64,000 nucleotides of DNA from Candidatus Rhodoblastus alkanivorans (GCF_022760755.1 NZ_JAIVFP010000001.1:513501-577500); one strand, 5' to 3'; shown: positions 53,073-62,234, counted from the first letter of the stretch. Program-made: numbers and translations. Notes: generated by a model from the letters alone, not told the origin.

Positions 53073-54776
53073 ATGACCGAGGCAGCGTCCGATTTCATCA
53101 CGACGGCGTTGAGCGGCTATGACCTGCTGGCCGATAGTCAGCTCAACAAGGGTGCGGCCTTTTCCGAGGCCGAGCGCGACGCCTTCAATTTGCACGGGCT
53201 GTTGCCGCCGAATGTCCTGACTCTGCATGAGCAAGTCTCGCGCAGCCTTCAGGCGCTGCGCGCCTTCGAGACCGATCTCGAACGCTACGCCTTTCTCAGC
53301 GAAATTCAGGACGCCAACGAGACCCTGTTTTACGCGCTGCTGGTCGGCAATCTCGAAGAACTGCTGCCGATCGTCTACACGCCCACGGTCGACGCCGGCT
53401 GCCAGCAGTTCAGCCATCTCTTCCACAAGCCGCGCGGGCTGTTCCTCAGTCTGCCGTACAAAGACCGGATCGACAGGATCCTGGCGCAGCCCCACTTCGA
53501 CCGGGTGGAGGCGATCGTGGTGACCGATGGCGAGCGCATCCTTGGGCTGGGCGATCAGGGCGCCGGCGGCATGGACATCCCGATCGGCAAGCTGGCGCTC
53601 TACACCGGCTGCGGCGGGTTGAATCCGGCAACCACTCTGCCCATCCTGCTCGATGTCGGCACCGACAATCCGGATCGCCTCGCCGATCCGCTCTATATCG
53701 GATGGCGCCATGAGCGCGTGCGCGGTCAGGACTATGATGATTTCATCGAGGCCTTCGTCTCGGCGGTTACGGCGCGCTGGCCCAATGTCCTGCTGCAATG
53801 GGAGGATTTCGCCAAGAGCAATGCGACGCGGATGCTCGAGCGCTACCGCGATCGGCTCTGCACCTTCAATGACGACGTGCAGGGTACGGCTGCGGTCGCG
53901 ACCGGCGCCTTGCTGGCGGCGATCAATGTCACCGGCGTGCCGCTGACGGAGCAACGCGTCGCGGTGCTGGGCGCGGGCTCGGCCGGCTGCGGCATCGCCA
54001 GCCTGATCCGCGCCGCCATGCGCGACGCCGGCCTCAGCGACGAGGAGGCGGGGCGGCGCTTTTTCATGGTCGATCGCGACGGCCTGCTGGTCGAGCGCAT
54101 GGCCGGCCTCGCCTCGTTCCAGCTACCCTTCGTCCAGGCGAAGCAGGCGGTCGCCGATTGGAAGCTCGGCCATCCCGACAAGATCGATTTGCTCGATGTT
54201 GTGCGCAACGCGAAGCCGACCGCGTTGATCGGCGTCTCCGGTCAGGCAGGCGGCTTTTCAGAATCGGTGGTGCGCGCCATGGCCGAGTTCAACAAAAGGC
54301 CGGTGATCTTCCCGCTGTCCAATCCAACGTCGCGCGCGGAGGCGACGCCCCAGGACATCGAAACCTGGACCGAGGGCCGGGCGCTGATCGGCGTCGGCAG
54401 CCCGTTCCCGCCGCTCACGCGCGACGGCGCGCGCATCAAGATCGACCAGACTAACAACTCCTATATCTTTCCCGGAATCGGCCTGGGCGCGCTGGCTGTC
54501 GGCGCCAGTCGGATCAGCGACGGCATGTTCATGGCCGCAGCCAAGGCGCTGGCGGGCATCTCGCCCGCACGCGATAACCCAAAGCATAATCTGCTGCCGC
54601 CGGTCTCGGCGCTGCGCGACGTCGCTGTGACAGTGGCGCTCGCCGTGGCTCTCCAAGCCCACAAGGAGGGACTGGCCCCGAACGTTCCGATCGACACGAT
54701 CGAAGCGCGCATCCTGGCCAGGCGCTGGACGCCGACCTACAGACCCTATCGCCGGGCCGGCGCAGCCGAGTCCTGA
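53073..54776 (+). CDS. maeA: NAD-type malic enzyme
   Basis: This 567-residue protein fits the large malic enzyme family. It has LLPIVYTPTVDAGCQQFSHLFHKPRGLFLSLPYKDRI, VVTDGERILGLGDQGAGGMDIPIGKLALYTGCGGLNP (catalytic Lys/Asp region), FNDDVQGTAAVATGALLAA, the Rossmann motif VAVLGAGSAGCGIA, and FPLSNPTSRAEATPQD. It converts malate to pyruvate and CO2 in the cytoplasm. The residues after the Rossmann motif favour NAD. It stands alone 51 bp after the cupin. Confidence 0.94.
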   Translation: MTEAASDFITTALSGYDLLADSQLNKGAAFSEAERDAFNLHGLLPPNVLTLHEQVSRSLQALRAFETDLERYAFLSEIQDANETLFYALLVGNLEELLPIVYTPTVDAGCQQFSHLFHKPRGLFLSLPYKDRIDRILAQPHFDRVEAIVVTDGERILGLGDQGAGGMDIPIGKLALYTGCGGLNPATTLPILLDVGTDNPDRLADPLYIGWRHERVRGQDYDDFIEAFVSAVTARWPNVLLQWEDFAKSNATRMLERYRDRLCTFNDDVQGTAAVATGALLAAINVTGVPLTEQRVAVLGAGSAGCGIASLIRAAMRDAGLSDEEAGRRFFMVDRDGLLVERMAGLASFQLPFVQAKQAVADWKLGHPDKIDLLDVVRNAKPTALIGVSGQAGGFSESVVRAMAEFNKRPVIFPLSNPTSRAEATPQDIETWTEGRALIGVGSPFPPLTRDGARIKIDQTNNSYIFPGIGLGALAVGASRISDGMFMAAAKALAGISPARDNPKHNLLPPVSALRDVAVTVALAVALQAHKEGLAPNVPIDTIEARILARRWTPTYRPYRRAGAAES

Positions 54777-54998
54777 TCGAAACCCTGCTCAATGGTGCGC
54801 CGCCGGTCGCTATCGTCGGCAGCAACGGCTGACGTCCGAGGTTCGGTTCGACGTCGACTGAACTTTACGAGCCAAAGGGAATGTCTGTTTTCATAGAAGA
54901 GGCGGGATGGCAGGTCCAAAGTTGAACGACGGCAAATGGCGCAAACTTGCCCTCTTGGCTTCGGCAACTCTCCTGCCTAGACCCGTCCTTCGGACTTA

Positions 54999-55931
54999 GA
55001 GCCTGACCTGAAATTGGTTGACCGGCCTCGCGACCCTTGATTCCCTTGGTTTGCAACAACTTTGGGAGATTCGCGATGCCGTGGAGCGAGGCCGATCGCG
55101 CGAAGTATGAAGTCATTCGGGCGCGCTATTCAAGCGATATGTCGGAGGCCGAACTGGCGCTGATTTCGCCGCTGTTGCCGCCGCCCAAACGGCGCGGACG
55201 CAAGCCGACAGATGCCCAGATCATTCTCAACGCCTTGTTTTATTTGATCCGCTGCGGCTGCCCATGGCGATATCTGCCGAAGGATTTTCCGCCGTTCACG
55301 ACCGTGCAGAACCGCTTCTACGCGTGGCGCGACAGCGGCGTGTGGGCGCAAATCATCAGCGTTCTCGTGATGGACGCCCGCGAAGCGGAAAGCCGTGAGG
55401 CCGCGCCGACGGCTGTCGTCGTCGACAGCCAATCTGTCAAGACGACGGAAGCCGGCGGCCCCCGTGGTTTCGATGCGGGCAAGAAGGTCAAGGGGCGCAA
55501 GCGCCATCTCGCCGTCGACACGATCGGTCTGCCCATCGAATGCCAGATCACGACCGCCGACGTGCAGGACCGCGACGCTCTCGCGCCGTTGCTGAAAGCC
55601 GTGCATCGCAAAAGCCCGTGGGTGAAAATGTCCTTCGTCGACGGGGGTTATCAGGGGGATGAAGCCCAGCGCGCAGCCTTCGAGGCGAGCCGTATTTCCA
55701 TCACCGTCGTCAAGCGAACCGATAAAGAGGTGAAAGGATTTACGGTGCTGCCGAAACGCTGGGTCGTCGAAAGGACGCTCGGTTGGATCAATCGCGCGCG
55801 CCGTCTGTCAAAAGACTTCGAGGCGACCATCGAATCCGCCCTCGCGTGGCTGCAATTGGCCCTGGCTTTCCTTCTCATGCGAAGGCTGGCGAGGGCAAAA
55901 GCCAGTCAGAATTGAAATTCGAGTCGGGTTC
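54999..55931 (+). mobile_element. IS5-family insertion sequence, 933 bp
   Basis: The inverted ends are GAGCCTGACCTGAAATT (left) and, reversed, GAACCCGACTCGAATTT (right), flanked by a 3-bp target duplication TTA (54996-54998 and 55932-55934). It contains one transposase gene. Intact ends and gene suggest a recent, possibly active copy. Confidence 0.9.
55076..55915 (+). CDS. IS5-family transposase
   Basis: The ATG at 55076 gives 279 residues. The N-terminal DUF4096-like part is LISPLLPPPKRRGRKPTDAQIILNALFYLIRCGCPWRYLPKDFP. The DDE core shows VVVDSQSVKTTEAGG, SFVDGGYQGDEAQ and RWVVERTLGWINRARRLSKDFE. All catalytic residues are present and the frame is intact. Confidence 0.95.
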   Translation: MPWSEADRAKYEVIRARYSSDMSEAELALISPLLPPPKRRGRKPTDAQIILNALFYLIRCGCPWRYLPKDFPPFTTVQNRFYAWRDSGVWAQIISVLVMDAREAESREAAPTAVVVDSQSVKTTEAGGPRGFDAGKKVKGRKRHLAVDTIGLPIECQITTADVQDRDALAPLLKAVHRKSPWVKMSFVDGGYQGDEAQRAAFEASRISITVVKRTDKEVKGFTVLPKRWVVERTLGWINRARRLSKDFEATIESALAWLQLALAFLLMRRLARAKASQN

Positions 55932-56065
55932 TTAGACCGGAATCCGCCCATTTCAGTTGGTAGCGGTTCCATCGGCGAATCTTTCCCTAGGGTCACGAGC
56001 CGGCGGCAACTCGGCGACGGCCACACCTCGGCGTTAGATCAATCCATTGGCCCCTCTCCGCGCGA

Positions 56066-56335
56066 TCACCCTCCGTTAAACTCCGACGGGTCAGGCAAAA
56101 TAAAGTCCGAGAACGCCGCAAGCTGCCGATTGGAGCGATCAGAAAGATCCCCTCCCCGGTAGTGCGCATGGACGAGCGCCCAAAAGACTACCTCGTCCGA
56201 GCGCCCGGCGAATAAAGCCTTTTGCAATAATCGGCTCACCAACACTACCGCGCGGGTTGGTTGGTAACGCGCGCGCAACTCATTCGCCACTTTTTTCGTG
56301 TCGGCTTTCCTGATCACCGCGGATGCTCCTTTCAT
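56066..56335 (-). CDS. Hypothetical protein next to AHL synthase
   Basis: This 89-residue protein (KADTKKVANELRARYQPTRAVVLVSRLLQKALFAGRSDEVVFWALVHAHYRGG) starts 15 bp after the synthase stop, so the two are probably co-transcribed. It is mostly helical by appearance. I do not recognise the family. Small partners of this kind are known downstream of AHL synthases in Hyphomicrobiales, but no function is claimed. Confidence 0.55.
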   Translation of the reverse strand: MKGASAVIRKADTKKVANELRARYQPTRAVVLVSRLLQKALFAGRSDEVVFWALVHAHYRGGDLSDRSNRQLAAFSDFILPDPSEFNGG

Positions 56336-56350
56336 TTCGTTGATGACGCG

Positions 56351-56977
56351 TCATGCCGCTGACGAAAGCGCGGGCGAAGATCGGAGCACTGGGTCGTTCG
56401 AACCTCGCGCCTCATGAATCGTGGCAAGCGTCTCGCGATTGAAAGACATCCGCAGGGCGACGATTTCATCGCGACCGAGCTTCTTCGGAAATCCGAGCGG
56501 GCGAACGAAGAAGCGGAGCTGCATGGCGATGACCATCAGGCGCCAGTCGATCGCCGCGGTGACGGTGTCGACATTGTGGGCCATCCCCCATTCGACCACG
56601 CCTTGGGCGAGTGCGAGGAACACGCCGTTCGACCGCGGCCGAGACTCGCGATGGCCCGGCGCGACGCAGAACTGCGTCCATTCCGCGATGCGCGGGCCGC
56701 GCGGCGGCTTCGTGCGGCACAGATCGCTGAGCACACTGGTCAGAAGATGCGGCCGCGTCGTGGGAAGCAGGCGCTGGTATCCGACGATCTCGTCGTTGCG
56801 CAGCAAAATATGATGGACGGCGTGTTCGTCGTCGAATTGATCGCGCTCGAATCCGTCGGCTTTGCGAAGGTCGTCCCAGCCCTTCTCGTCAACGAAAATG
56901 TCATGGCGAAAGCGAAAGGCGCGATCCAGGAGGTCGCGGTGTCGGTCGATATTTCCTCTGTCAACAACGGTGAGCAT
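56351..56977 (-). CDS. Acyl-homoserine-lactone synthase (LuxI-type)
   Basis: The ATG at 56977 has GGAG 7 nt upstream and gives 208 residues. Conserved synthase residues are visible: Arg/Phe/Trp in AFRFRHDIFVDEKGWDDL, Asp in FERDQFDDEHAVHHILL, Arg in VGYQRLLPT, and Glu/Arg in GPRIAEWTQFCVAPGHRE. It makes an acyl-HSL from S-adenosylmethionine and an acyl donor. No luxR-type gene is adjacent, which makes it a solo synthase in this window. It is followed by a small unknown gene. Confidence 0.85.
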   Translation of the reverse strand: MLTVVDRGNIDRHRDLLDRAFRFRHDIFVDEKGWDDLRKADGFERDQFDDEHAVHHILLRNDEIVGYQRLLPTTRPHLLTSVLSDLCRTKPPRGPRIAEWTQFCVAPGHRESRPRSNGVFLALAQGVVEWGMAHNVDTVTAAIDWRLMVIAMQLRFFVRPLGFPKKLGRDEIVALRMSFNRETLATIHEARGSNDPVLRSSPALSSAA

Positions 56978-57019
56978 GTGCGTCTCCTGCAATGGCCATT
57001 TGGCGTGCGGGAGTTTCAA

Positions 57020-57665
57020 AAATTCGCGCCGGTTTCCTATGGAAACAAATGACCATTGCCGGCGTGTCGCCTGTGTTGGCGGCGGATTTCGCGCTTCAGC
57101 TTGTCAGATCTGCCCGCCATTCGCAGCAAACTTTCAAGCCGTTAGTGCGTCAACGGCTTCCGCTTGAACAGGATGTGAGCGTAAGCGGTCAGGGCTCGGT
57201 CTCGTGTGTTGGCTCTGGCATGTTCGGCGTCACCTTCTCTCGCTTCGCGCGGCGCCAACCCGCTCTGTCTCAGCGCACTCCTTGGTCGCGGCCGCGGCCT
57301 TCACGATCAACCCGCAAGGGGTCCGCTATGCGCGCATGCGGCCTCTGCGGCTCCGCCTGCGAGGTGATCGCGCCCACGATCCGGACGCTTCGGGCGCCTG
57401 TCGAGCGGGGTTGGCCCCGCCCAAGACGGGAGCCGGAACATTGTCGCAGAATCTCACCCTCGCTCAGACCCACGCCTGGAGCCTCGCCAAGACGCTGATG
57501 GTCTGTGTCACGCTCTTTAAATCCGACGGCGGCTACGGCGTCCTGCCCTCCGACGAATTCGACGGCGATCCCGCAATGATACTTTTTGAATACGACCCGT
57601 GGACGCGTTGACGGCGGGTTCCTCGGGAGCCTCAGCGGCTCCCGATCGCGCTCGTCATAGAAGTG
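57020..57665. other. Gene-poor stretch
   Basis: No convincing gene is seen here. A 37-codon plus-strand frame at 57497-57610 (MVCVTLFKSDGGYGVLPSDEFDGD then FEYDPWTR) has protein-like composition and could be the tail of a lost gene. Its upstream frame (57204 on) looks like chance coding in GC-rich DNA. The promoter of the AHL synthase lies near 57000. Confidence 0.4.
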
Positions 57666-58286
57666 TCAGACGATCGCGAGATCGAAGTCGTTGATGATGC
57701 TGGCGAGCTCGGCCCGGCAGTCGACGAGCCGCGGCGTCGCGGTCGCGCTGACCTTGGTCAGCGCCCTATCATAGAGGCCGAGGTTGGTCTCGCCGTTCAG
57801 CCGCGAGTCGTAGATAATCCCGTCCGGCTTGGCGTCATGCGACCAGAACGCCCGCGACCAGGCGCGCCCGAGATCCTGCGAGCTCGCGCGCGCCACATCG
57901 GTCGGGATTCCCATCCGCACGAGACCGTCGCCTCTAAGGTCGACGACCCTCAACGCCGTATCAATCCGCAGCTCGCCGCAGGTCCACATTTCGAGCTCGG
58001 CCCATTCGATTGGAAAGGCGCGGATCCGTCCGACGCCACGATCGCGCAGAATCGCCTCCAGAAAGCAAACCTTCACGCTGCTGCCAAGATAGACGACGCC
58101 AAAACGTGCGGGTGGAAGGAAACTTGTTTCCGGGTCGCTGAAACGGCTCGGCCCCAAGCCGTAGCCGAGTGGATCGATGAAACGGGTTTGATAAAGCCGC
58201 CGCCAGACCGTGCCTGCTGCGATATCGGCGAGCGCCAGCGGTCGCGACGCGAATTCCTTCGGCGGCAGCATGCCTGACAGCGGCAT
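57666..58286 (-). CDS. RES-domain toxin (NAD-degrading type)
   Basis: This 206-residue protein has the RES-domain marks: Arg in VWRRLYQTRF, Glu in VCFLEAILRDRG, and Ser/Tyr later in DGIIYDSRLNGETNLGLYDR, with AFWSHDAKPDGI. RES toxins deplete NAD and are paired with Xre/MbcA/ParS antitoxins. Its start shares one base with the stop of the upstream antitoxin-like gene (TGATG), the usual antitoxin-first order. Confidence 0.85.
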   Translation of the reverse strand: MPLSGMLPPKEFASRPLALADIAAGTVWRRLYQTRFIDPLGYGLGPSRFSDPETSFLPPARFGVVYLGSSVKVCFLEAILRDRGVGRIRAFPIEWAELEMWTCGELRIDTALRVVDLRGDGLVRMGIPTDVARASSQDLGRAWSRAFWSHDAKPDGIIYDSRLNGETNLGLYDRALTKVSATATPRLVDCRAELASIINDFDLAIV

Positions 58287-59008
58287 CAGGCGAACGCGCC
58301 GGCGCCGATCGAGCCTGCCACCGCGATCACGTCCTCGACGCGGCCGCGCCGCAGCGCTTCGAGCGCCGTGCCGCCGCCGAGTTCAGCGTGTTCCTGCAGC
58401 AAGAACCGATAGACCGCCCAAGGGTGATCACCGAGACTGCGAAACAGCAGCGGCAAGCCCGGCAGCAGCTCGCCCGACCGGCTCACCTGCCATTTCGGGA
58501 AGCGAATGCCGCGCTTCGGCCCTTCCAGCCCGAGCACTTCGTGTCGCCGGCGCTTCTTGTGAACCGTCTCGCGCGTCGCGCCGATCTCCTCCGCGAAGGC
58601 GTCGGCGGTCAGCATGTCCTCGCCGTTCAGTATGTCCGCCGCGCGCGCGGCGCCGCGCGTCCTGGCCGCCGCCAGAGCCGTGTCGAGCGCGTTGCCTGCT
58701 GGCGCGCTCATTTCCTCGACGGCGATCCGTGGCGAAATGGCCTCTGGCTCGACCACCACGGTCATCCGGACGGGCTTGCCGGAGCGTTCGGCTTGCAGCA
58801 CCGCGCGGCCGAAGCCCGACAGCACGCCCTTTGCGGCGCCCTTGCGCGCGACGATACCTTTCATCAGGTCGGGAGCGAGCGAAATTTTACCGGAAGTCGG
58901 GGTGAACCGCGGCGCAGGCCCGCTCGTCGCCAACCCAATGGTCAGTGACGCGCCTCGCTTCGATCCCTGCTTGGTGGAGCGACCGCTCTTGCTTTTCGTG
59001 ACTGTCAT
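58286..59008 (-). CDS. Antitoxin-like partner of RES toxin
   Basis: The ATG at 59008 gives 240 residues. A basic Ser/Lys/Gly-rich N-terminus is followed by a central helix-turn-helix (LTADAFAEEIGATRETVHKKRRRHEVLGLEG). The C-terminal region (FPKWQVSRSGELLPGLPLLFRSLGDHPWAVYRFLLQEHAELGGGTALEALRRGRVEDVIAVA) has the look of the toxin-binding antitoxin domain. It is longer than typical Xre antitoxins (about 150). It overlaps the toxin start by one base. Confidence 0.78.
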   Translation of the reverse strand: MTVTKSKSGRSTKQGSKRGASLTIGLATSGPAPRFTPTSGKISLAPDLMKGIVARKGAAKGVLSGFGRAVLQAERSGKPVRMTVVVEPEAISPRIAVEEMSAPAGNALDTALAAARTRGAARAADILNGEDMLTADAFAEEIGATRETVHKKRRRHEVLGLEGPKRGIRFPKWQVSRSGELLPGLPLLFRSLGDHPWAVYRFLLQEHAELGGGTALEALRRGRVEDVIAVAGSIGAGAFA

Positions 59009-59147
59009 GGACAGGCCTCCGGCCAGCAATATGGTCATTGTTGTCAGTTTCGTCAAGTTCGTCAGTTTCTGCCGCCCGCCCGGAGAACAAGGGGCGCGCC
59101 CGGGGACCGGTCCCGCCGGCGGGCGTCTCTCTGGTCCTGGCACGCGC

Positions 59148-59573
59148 CTATCGCAGCTCGTCGGCGATCTCGGGGTGCCGGTCGAGAATCTTGATCAGCT
59201 GGCTCGTCGGGCCGCTCGGCTCGACGAGGCCGCGCTCGTATTTGTCGAAGGCGTTCTCGCCGACCTTGAGAAGCGCGCCGGCCTCGCGCTGCGACAGCTT
59301 CAGTTTTGCGCGCACCCGCCGGATCGTCGCCGGCGATGGCACGCCTTCGACTTTTTCCTTTAGGGCGCGCACCGCCTCGTCGACCACGCTCATGTCCTTG
59401 CCGACGTGGACGCCGTCGCCCTCCCCGGCAGGATAATAGCCCGGCAGATCGACGGTGATCGTCTCGCCCTTGTAGGCCACAACGAAAGGCCGGACGTCGC
59501 GCGTCAGCGTTTCGCCGGTCTCGGGCGAGGCCATCGTGTCGGGAAGAACCTTCTCTTGCGAGGCCATGGTCAT
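59148..59573 (-). CDS. mqsA: MqsA-family antitoxin
   Basis: The protein has about 141 residues from the ATG at 59573 (ATGA overlap with the mqsR stop; 59567 gives better ribosome-site spacing). The N-terminal part (SPETGETLTRDVRPFVVAYKGETITVDLPGYYP) corresponds to the MqsA N-domain but lacks the zinc cysteines of E. coli MqsA. The C-terminal HTH is intact (IRRVRAKLKLSQREAGALLKVGENAFDKYERGLVEPSGPTSQLIKILDRHP). It binds MqsR and the operon promoter. Confidence 0.9.
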   Translation of the reverse strand: MTMASQEKVLPDTMASPETGETLTRDVRPFVVAYKGETITVDLPGYYPAGEGDGVHVGKDMSVVDEAVRALKEKVEGVPSPATIRRVRAKLKLSQREAGALLKVGENAFDKYERGLVEPSGPTSQLIKILDRHPEIADELR

Positions 59574-59875
59574 TTCTCCTTGAACGACATCACCGTGAAT
59601 TCGGTGATCACGTCCGCCTGGAACTTGACGTAGAGCGTCAGTCCGCGGGCCGGCACGTGATAGACGTCCTGCCAGACGCGGTGATCGGCGAAGGTCGTCA
59701 TCGATTTGAAGAACATCGACCGCTCGATCCCGCCGATCGTCTCGACGATACCGCCGCGATCGAAGCCGAGCGCCGTCGCATCTCGTAAAGCCGTTGTCGT
59801 CATCGCCAGCGTCTCGACCGAACCGATCGCGAGCTTGATGGCCTCGAGATCGTAAGTCGGCCGACGTTTCTCCAT
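59570..59875 (-). CDS. mqsR: MqsR-family mRNA interferase toxin
   Basis: The ATG at 59875 gives 101 residues matching MqsR: RRPTYDLEAIKLAIGSVE, ALGFDRGGIVETIGGIERSMFFKSMTTFADHRVWQDVYHV and LYVKFQADVITEFTVMSFKEK. Family members cleave mRNA at GCU. Toxin-first order with a 4-nt overlap is normal for mqsRA. Confidence 0.93.
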   Translation of the reverse strand: MEKRRPTYDLEAIKLAIGSVETLAMTTTALRDATALGFDRGGIVETIGGIERSMFFKSMTTFADHRVWQDVYHVPARGLTLYVKFQADVITEFTVMSFKEK

Positions 59876-60304
59876 CGTGGCAATATGCCACCATAAAGAG
59901 GGCATTTCAAGGGGCGCGTCCGAGACCGGCCCCGCTCTATTCCGCCGGCTGCGCGGCTCCACGGAGCCCCATGCGGGTCGCCGCCTCCGGTGACGATCGG
60001 TCGCGCGACTAGCGAGATCGGCCAAGGGATCGCTGGGCAGGCTGGCCTGCCGTGGCAGGCATGCGCGCGGGCAATCGCGCCATCCTCCGCGCCGCCTCGC
60101 AGGCGAGCAAGGCCGCCGACTACCTCTTTGGCCTTCTGCCAACAGCTGTGAATGAGCCCGAGACCGACGCCACCGATCCTCGAGTCGCCTGAGGCGCTCC
60201 AGTCGTGGCGGCGATGGACCGTCTCCGCCAATTCCACCGTTTCATCAGTCGAATATTGGGAGGGCGCGTGGCGAAATTCTGATGCTGCGGCGCCGGCGCA
60301 CGCG
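59876..60304. other. Intergenic stretch upstream of mqsRA
   Basis: About 430 bp without a recognisable gene. The part nearest 59875 should hold the mqsRA promoter. A short palindromic word CCTGCCGTGGCAGG lies near 60047. Frames here are GC-driven and show no domain. Confidence 0.4.
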
Positions 60305-60610
60305 TCAGTTCGCGCGCGAACCGCAAGCCGGGGAATACCGCTCGTCCGGCAGGGCGAGATCGTCTCGTCGCGGCACGTATCCCAACTGGTCGACGAGGTC
60401 GCGAAACCGCACGCGGCAAGCCTCCTTGTGCGCCTCTGCGGCGACAATGGCGCTTTTGTGGGCCTCGACGGACATGGTCTTTGAGCCGCAGATCGGACAG
60501 GAGGCTTCGTGCGTCGTGCGCTCCCACGCGAGCAGCGCTTGCAAATAGGCGCGATGAGCGTCGATCGCGTCGTCTTCCAGCGATTCTTGCTGTCCTGTGT
60601 TCCTCACCAA
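60305..60610 (-). CDS. Hypothetical protein, possibly TraM-like
   Basis: This 101-residue frame has a helical body, a CPICG half zinc knuckle (HEASCPICGSKTMSV) and a C-terminus EAHKEACRVRFRDLVDQLGYVPRR. That C-terminus recalls the conserved end of TraM-type anti-activators of conjugative quorum sensing (LxxLIDxLGYVP). The Cys motif is not typical of TraM. It lies near a ParB/DUF932 cassette and 4 kb from an AHL synthase. The identification is tentative. Confidence 0.4.
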   Translation of the reverse strand: MVRNTGQQESLEDDAIDAHRAYLQALLAWERTTHEASCPICGSKTMSVEAHKSAIVAAEAHKEACRVRFRDLVDQLGYVPRRDDLALPDERYSPACGSRAN

Positions 60611-60734
60611 AGCCCCCCGCTCGGGCGTGTTGCGTCCCCACGCGCCCGAGCTTTGGAATCCTACGGCCGAAAGGTGAAGGCTCTATTGCTGTGCAAGGCC
60701 GCAACACGCCGGAGAGAGGGGCTAAGGGCTTCGC

Positions 60735-60984
60735 GACGGGTCGGGAGGTCACGAGTTTGGCTTCCGGCCGGGTCCTCCGCCAAGAAAAGGCATTCGCGTC
60801 CGCCTTCCAGAAAATCGTCCTGGGCAGCGCCCGGGACATTCCCTTCAACAAGCTCGTTCTCAGCCAGTCGAACTTACGCCGGATTCAGTGCGGCATTTCG
60901 GTCGGGGAATTGGCCGAGTTAAGTGTCGAACCCGGCGCTCTCCCATCAGTTCAGAGAGTAAGAGGGCTGCGCTTGGCGCACTGA
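60735..60984 (+). pseudogene. Relic of the leader plus parB 5' end
   Basis: GACGGGT at 60735 and the following 40 bp resemble the 40-nt leader in decayed form. From 60793 the frame FASAFQKIVLGSARDIPFNKLVLSQSNLRRIQCGISVGELAE matches the N-terminus of the intact ParB-like protein (VQKITLASARDIPFNKLVLSQANVRRLKAGLSIEELAE). The start codon is replaced by TTC. After ELAE the similarity ends and a stop follows at 60984, where the leader of the DUF932 gene begins. Confidence 0.78.
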
Positions 60985-61022
60985 CGGGTTGAGTGGCGAG
61001 AGAGAGGTCTCTTGCGCCCGTC
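60983..61022 (+). ncRNA. 40-nt stem-loop leader, copy 2 (DUF932 gene)
   Basis: It starts GACGGGTTGAG, as in copy 1, and ends CCCGTC. The outer stem has 6 bp (GACGGG/CCCGTC). The inner stem of 8 bp (GCGAGAGA/TCTCTTGC) closes a GAGG loop. It ends 15 nt before the start at 61038, the same distance as in copy 1. Confidence 0.58.
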
Positions 61023-61037
61023 TCGGAGATTTTCATC

Positions 61038-62234
61038 ATGACCCAGGTTGAGGTTCTGGACGCCCGGCGGGATGCGGCTGGCGGCTATAAGGTGGATGTG
61101 AGCCGGGGCGAAAGGATCGGGCGCGTCTCGTCGGAGTGGTTTTCGCGGCCGGACGACGAGCGCTATCTGTCGCTTTCCGAGTTGGCGCGCGCGGTCGCCG
61201 GTCGCGCGGAGCGCAGCCGCTCCCGCGTCGTCGAGAGCGCGCTGATTCAGGTCGAAGCCAGTCGCGACAATCCGGAAAGGCTGTCGCTGTCCTTGCCGGG
61301 CGCCAAAAGCCCTGTTGCGCCAACCCATTGGAGTTTCGGGCAGCTTGCGAGCCTGGTGGGCGCCCCGGCCGCCTATCTTCGCCAGCTTCCAGCGGCGCTG
61401 GCGGGCATCAATCTGCAATATGGCTTGACCCAACACCGCCCCGAGCAGGTCAAGACGCTGGAAACCGAAGACGGCCGCGTCGAGCTGCGCGCGGTCACCG
61501 GCCCGGATTATGGCCGTATCTTTGACCATGAACTCGTCGAAGCCGTGCAACGCATTGCTGGCGACGGCACGGGCGACACGCGCTGGAAAGTGCCGGGCGT
61601 GCTCGATTGGTCGACCGGGGTCTATAATCCGCGCGTCGACATCACCAAGGATACGACCACGCTTTATGCGAGCGACCGCGACGTCTTCCTATTTCTGGTC
61701 GACGATCTGAATCCGATCGAGGCAGGCCGCCTGCCCGACGGTTCGCCCGATATTTTCTTCCGGGGCTTTTATTGCTGGAATTCCGAAGTCGGCGCGAAAA
61801 CCTTGGGCATCGCGAGCTTTTACCTCCGGGCGGTCTGCCAGAACAGGAACCTATGGGGCGTTGAGGATTTCGAGGAAATCACCATCCGCCACTCCAAATA
61901 CGCCGCCTCGCGCTTTGCCCATGAGGCGGCCCCTGCCCTTCTGAATTTCGCGAATTCTTCGCCCATGCCCTTTATTAACGGCGTGAAGGCGGCGCGCGAA
62001 AAAATCGTTGCGCGCAATGACGAGGATCGCAGCGAATTCTTGCGGAAGCGCGGGTTCTCGAAAGCCGAAACCGGCAAGATCATCGACGCGGTATTGGCGG
62101 AAGAAGGCCGACCGCCCGAGAGCATTTTCGATTTCGTCCAGGGCATCACCGCGGTCGCCCGGGACAAGCCGCATCAGGACGCCCGCCTGGACATGGAGGC
62201 CAAGGCGAAAAAGCTGCTCGACCGCGCGGCTTGA
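61038..62234 (+). CDS. DUF932-family protein, copy 2
   Basis: The ATG at 61038 follows CGGAG and gives 398 residues. It is collinear with the copy at 31516 over its full length and about 93% identical by eye (for example VGRVSSEW versus IGRVSSEW; QHRPEQVKTLE versus SHRAEQIKTLE). Codon third positions differ often, so this is an old duplication or two imports rather than a recent copy. It is followed by the ParB-like gene, the usual partner on alphaproteobacterial plasmids/ICEs. The function is unknown. Confidence 0.9.
   Translation: MTQVEVLDARRDAAGGYKVDVSRGERIGRVSSEWFSRPDDERYLSLSELARAVAGRAERSRSRVVESALIQVEASRDNPERLSLSLPGAKSPVAPTHWSFGQLASLVGAPAAYLRQLPAALAGINLQYGLTQHRPEQVKTLETEDGRVELRAVTGPDYGRIFDHELVEAVQRIAGDGTGDTRWKVPGVLDWSTGVYNPRVDITKDTTTLYASDRDVFLFLVDDLNPIEAGRLPDGSPDIFFRGFYCWNSEVGAKTLGIASFYLRAVCQNRNLWGVEDFEEITIRHSKYAASRFAHEAAPALLNFANSSPMPFINGVKAAREKIVARNDEDRSEFLRKRGFSKAETGKIIDAVLAEEGRPPESIFDFVQGITAVARDKPHQDARLDMEAKAKKLLDRAA

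Noticed and set aside
57204-57611. 135-codon plus-strand frame after the AHL synthase
   Set aside because: Only its last 37 codons look protein-like. The rest is Arg/Ala-rich chance coding, so it is reported as a gene-poor stretch.
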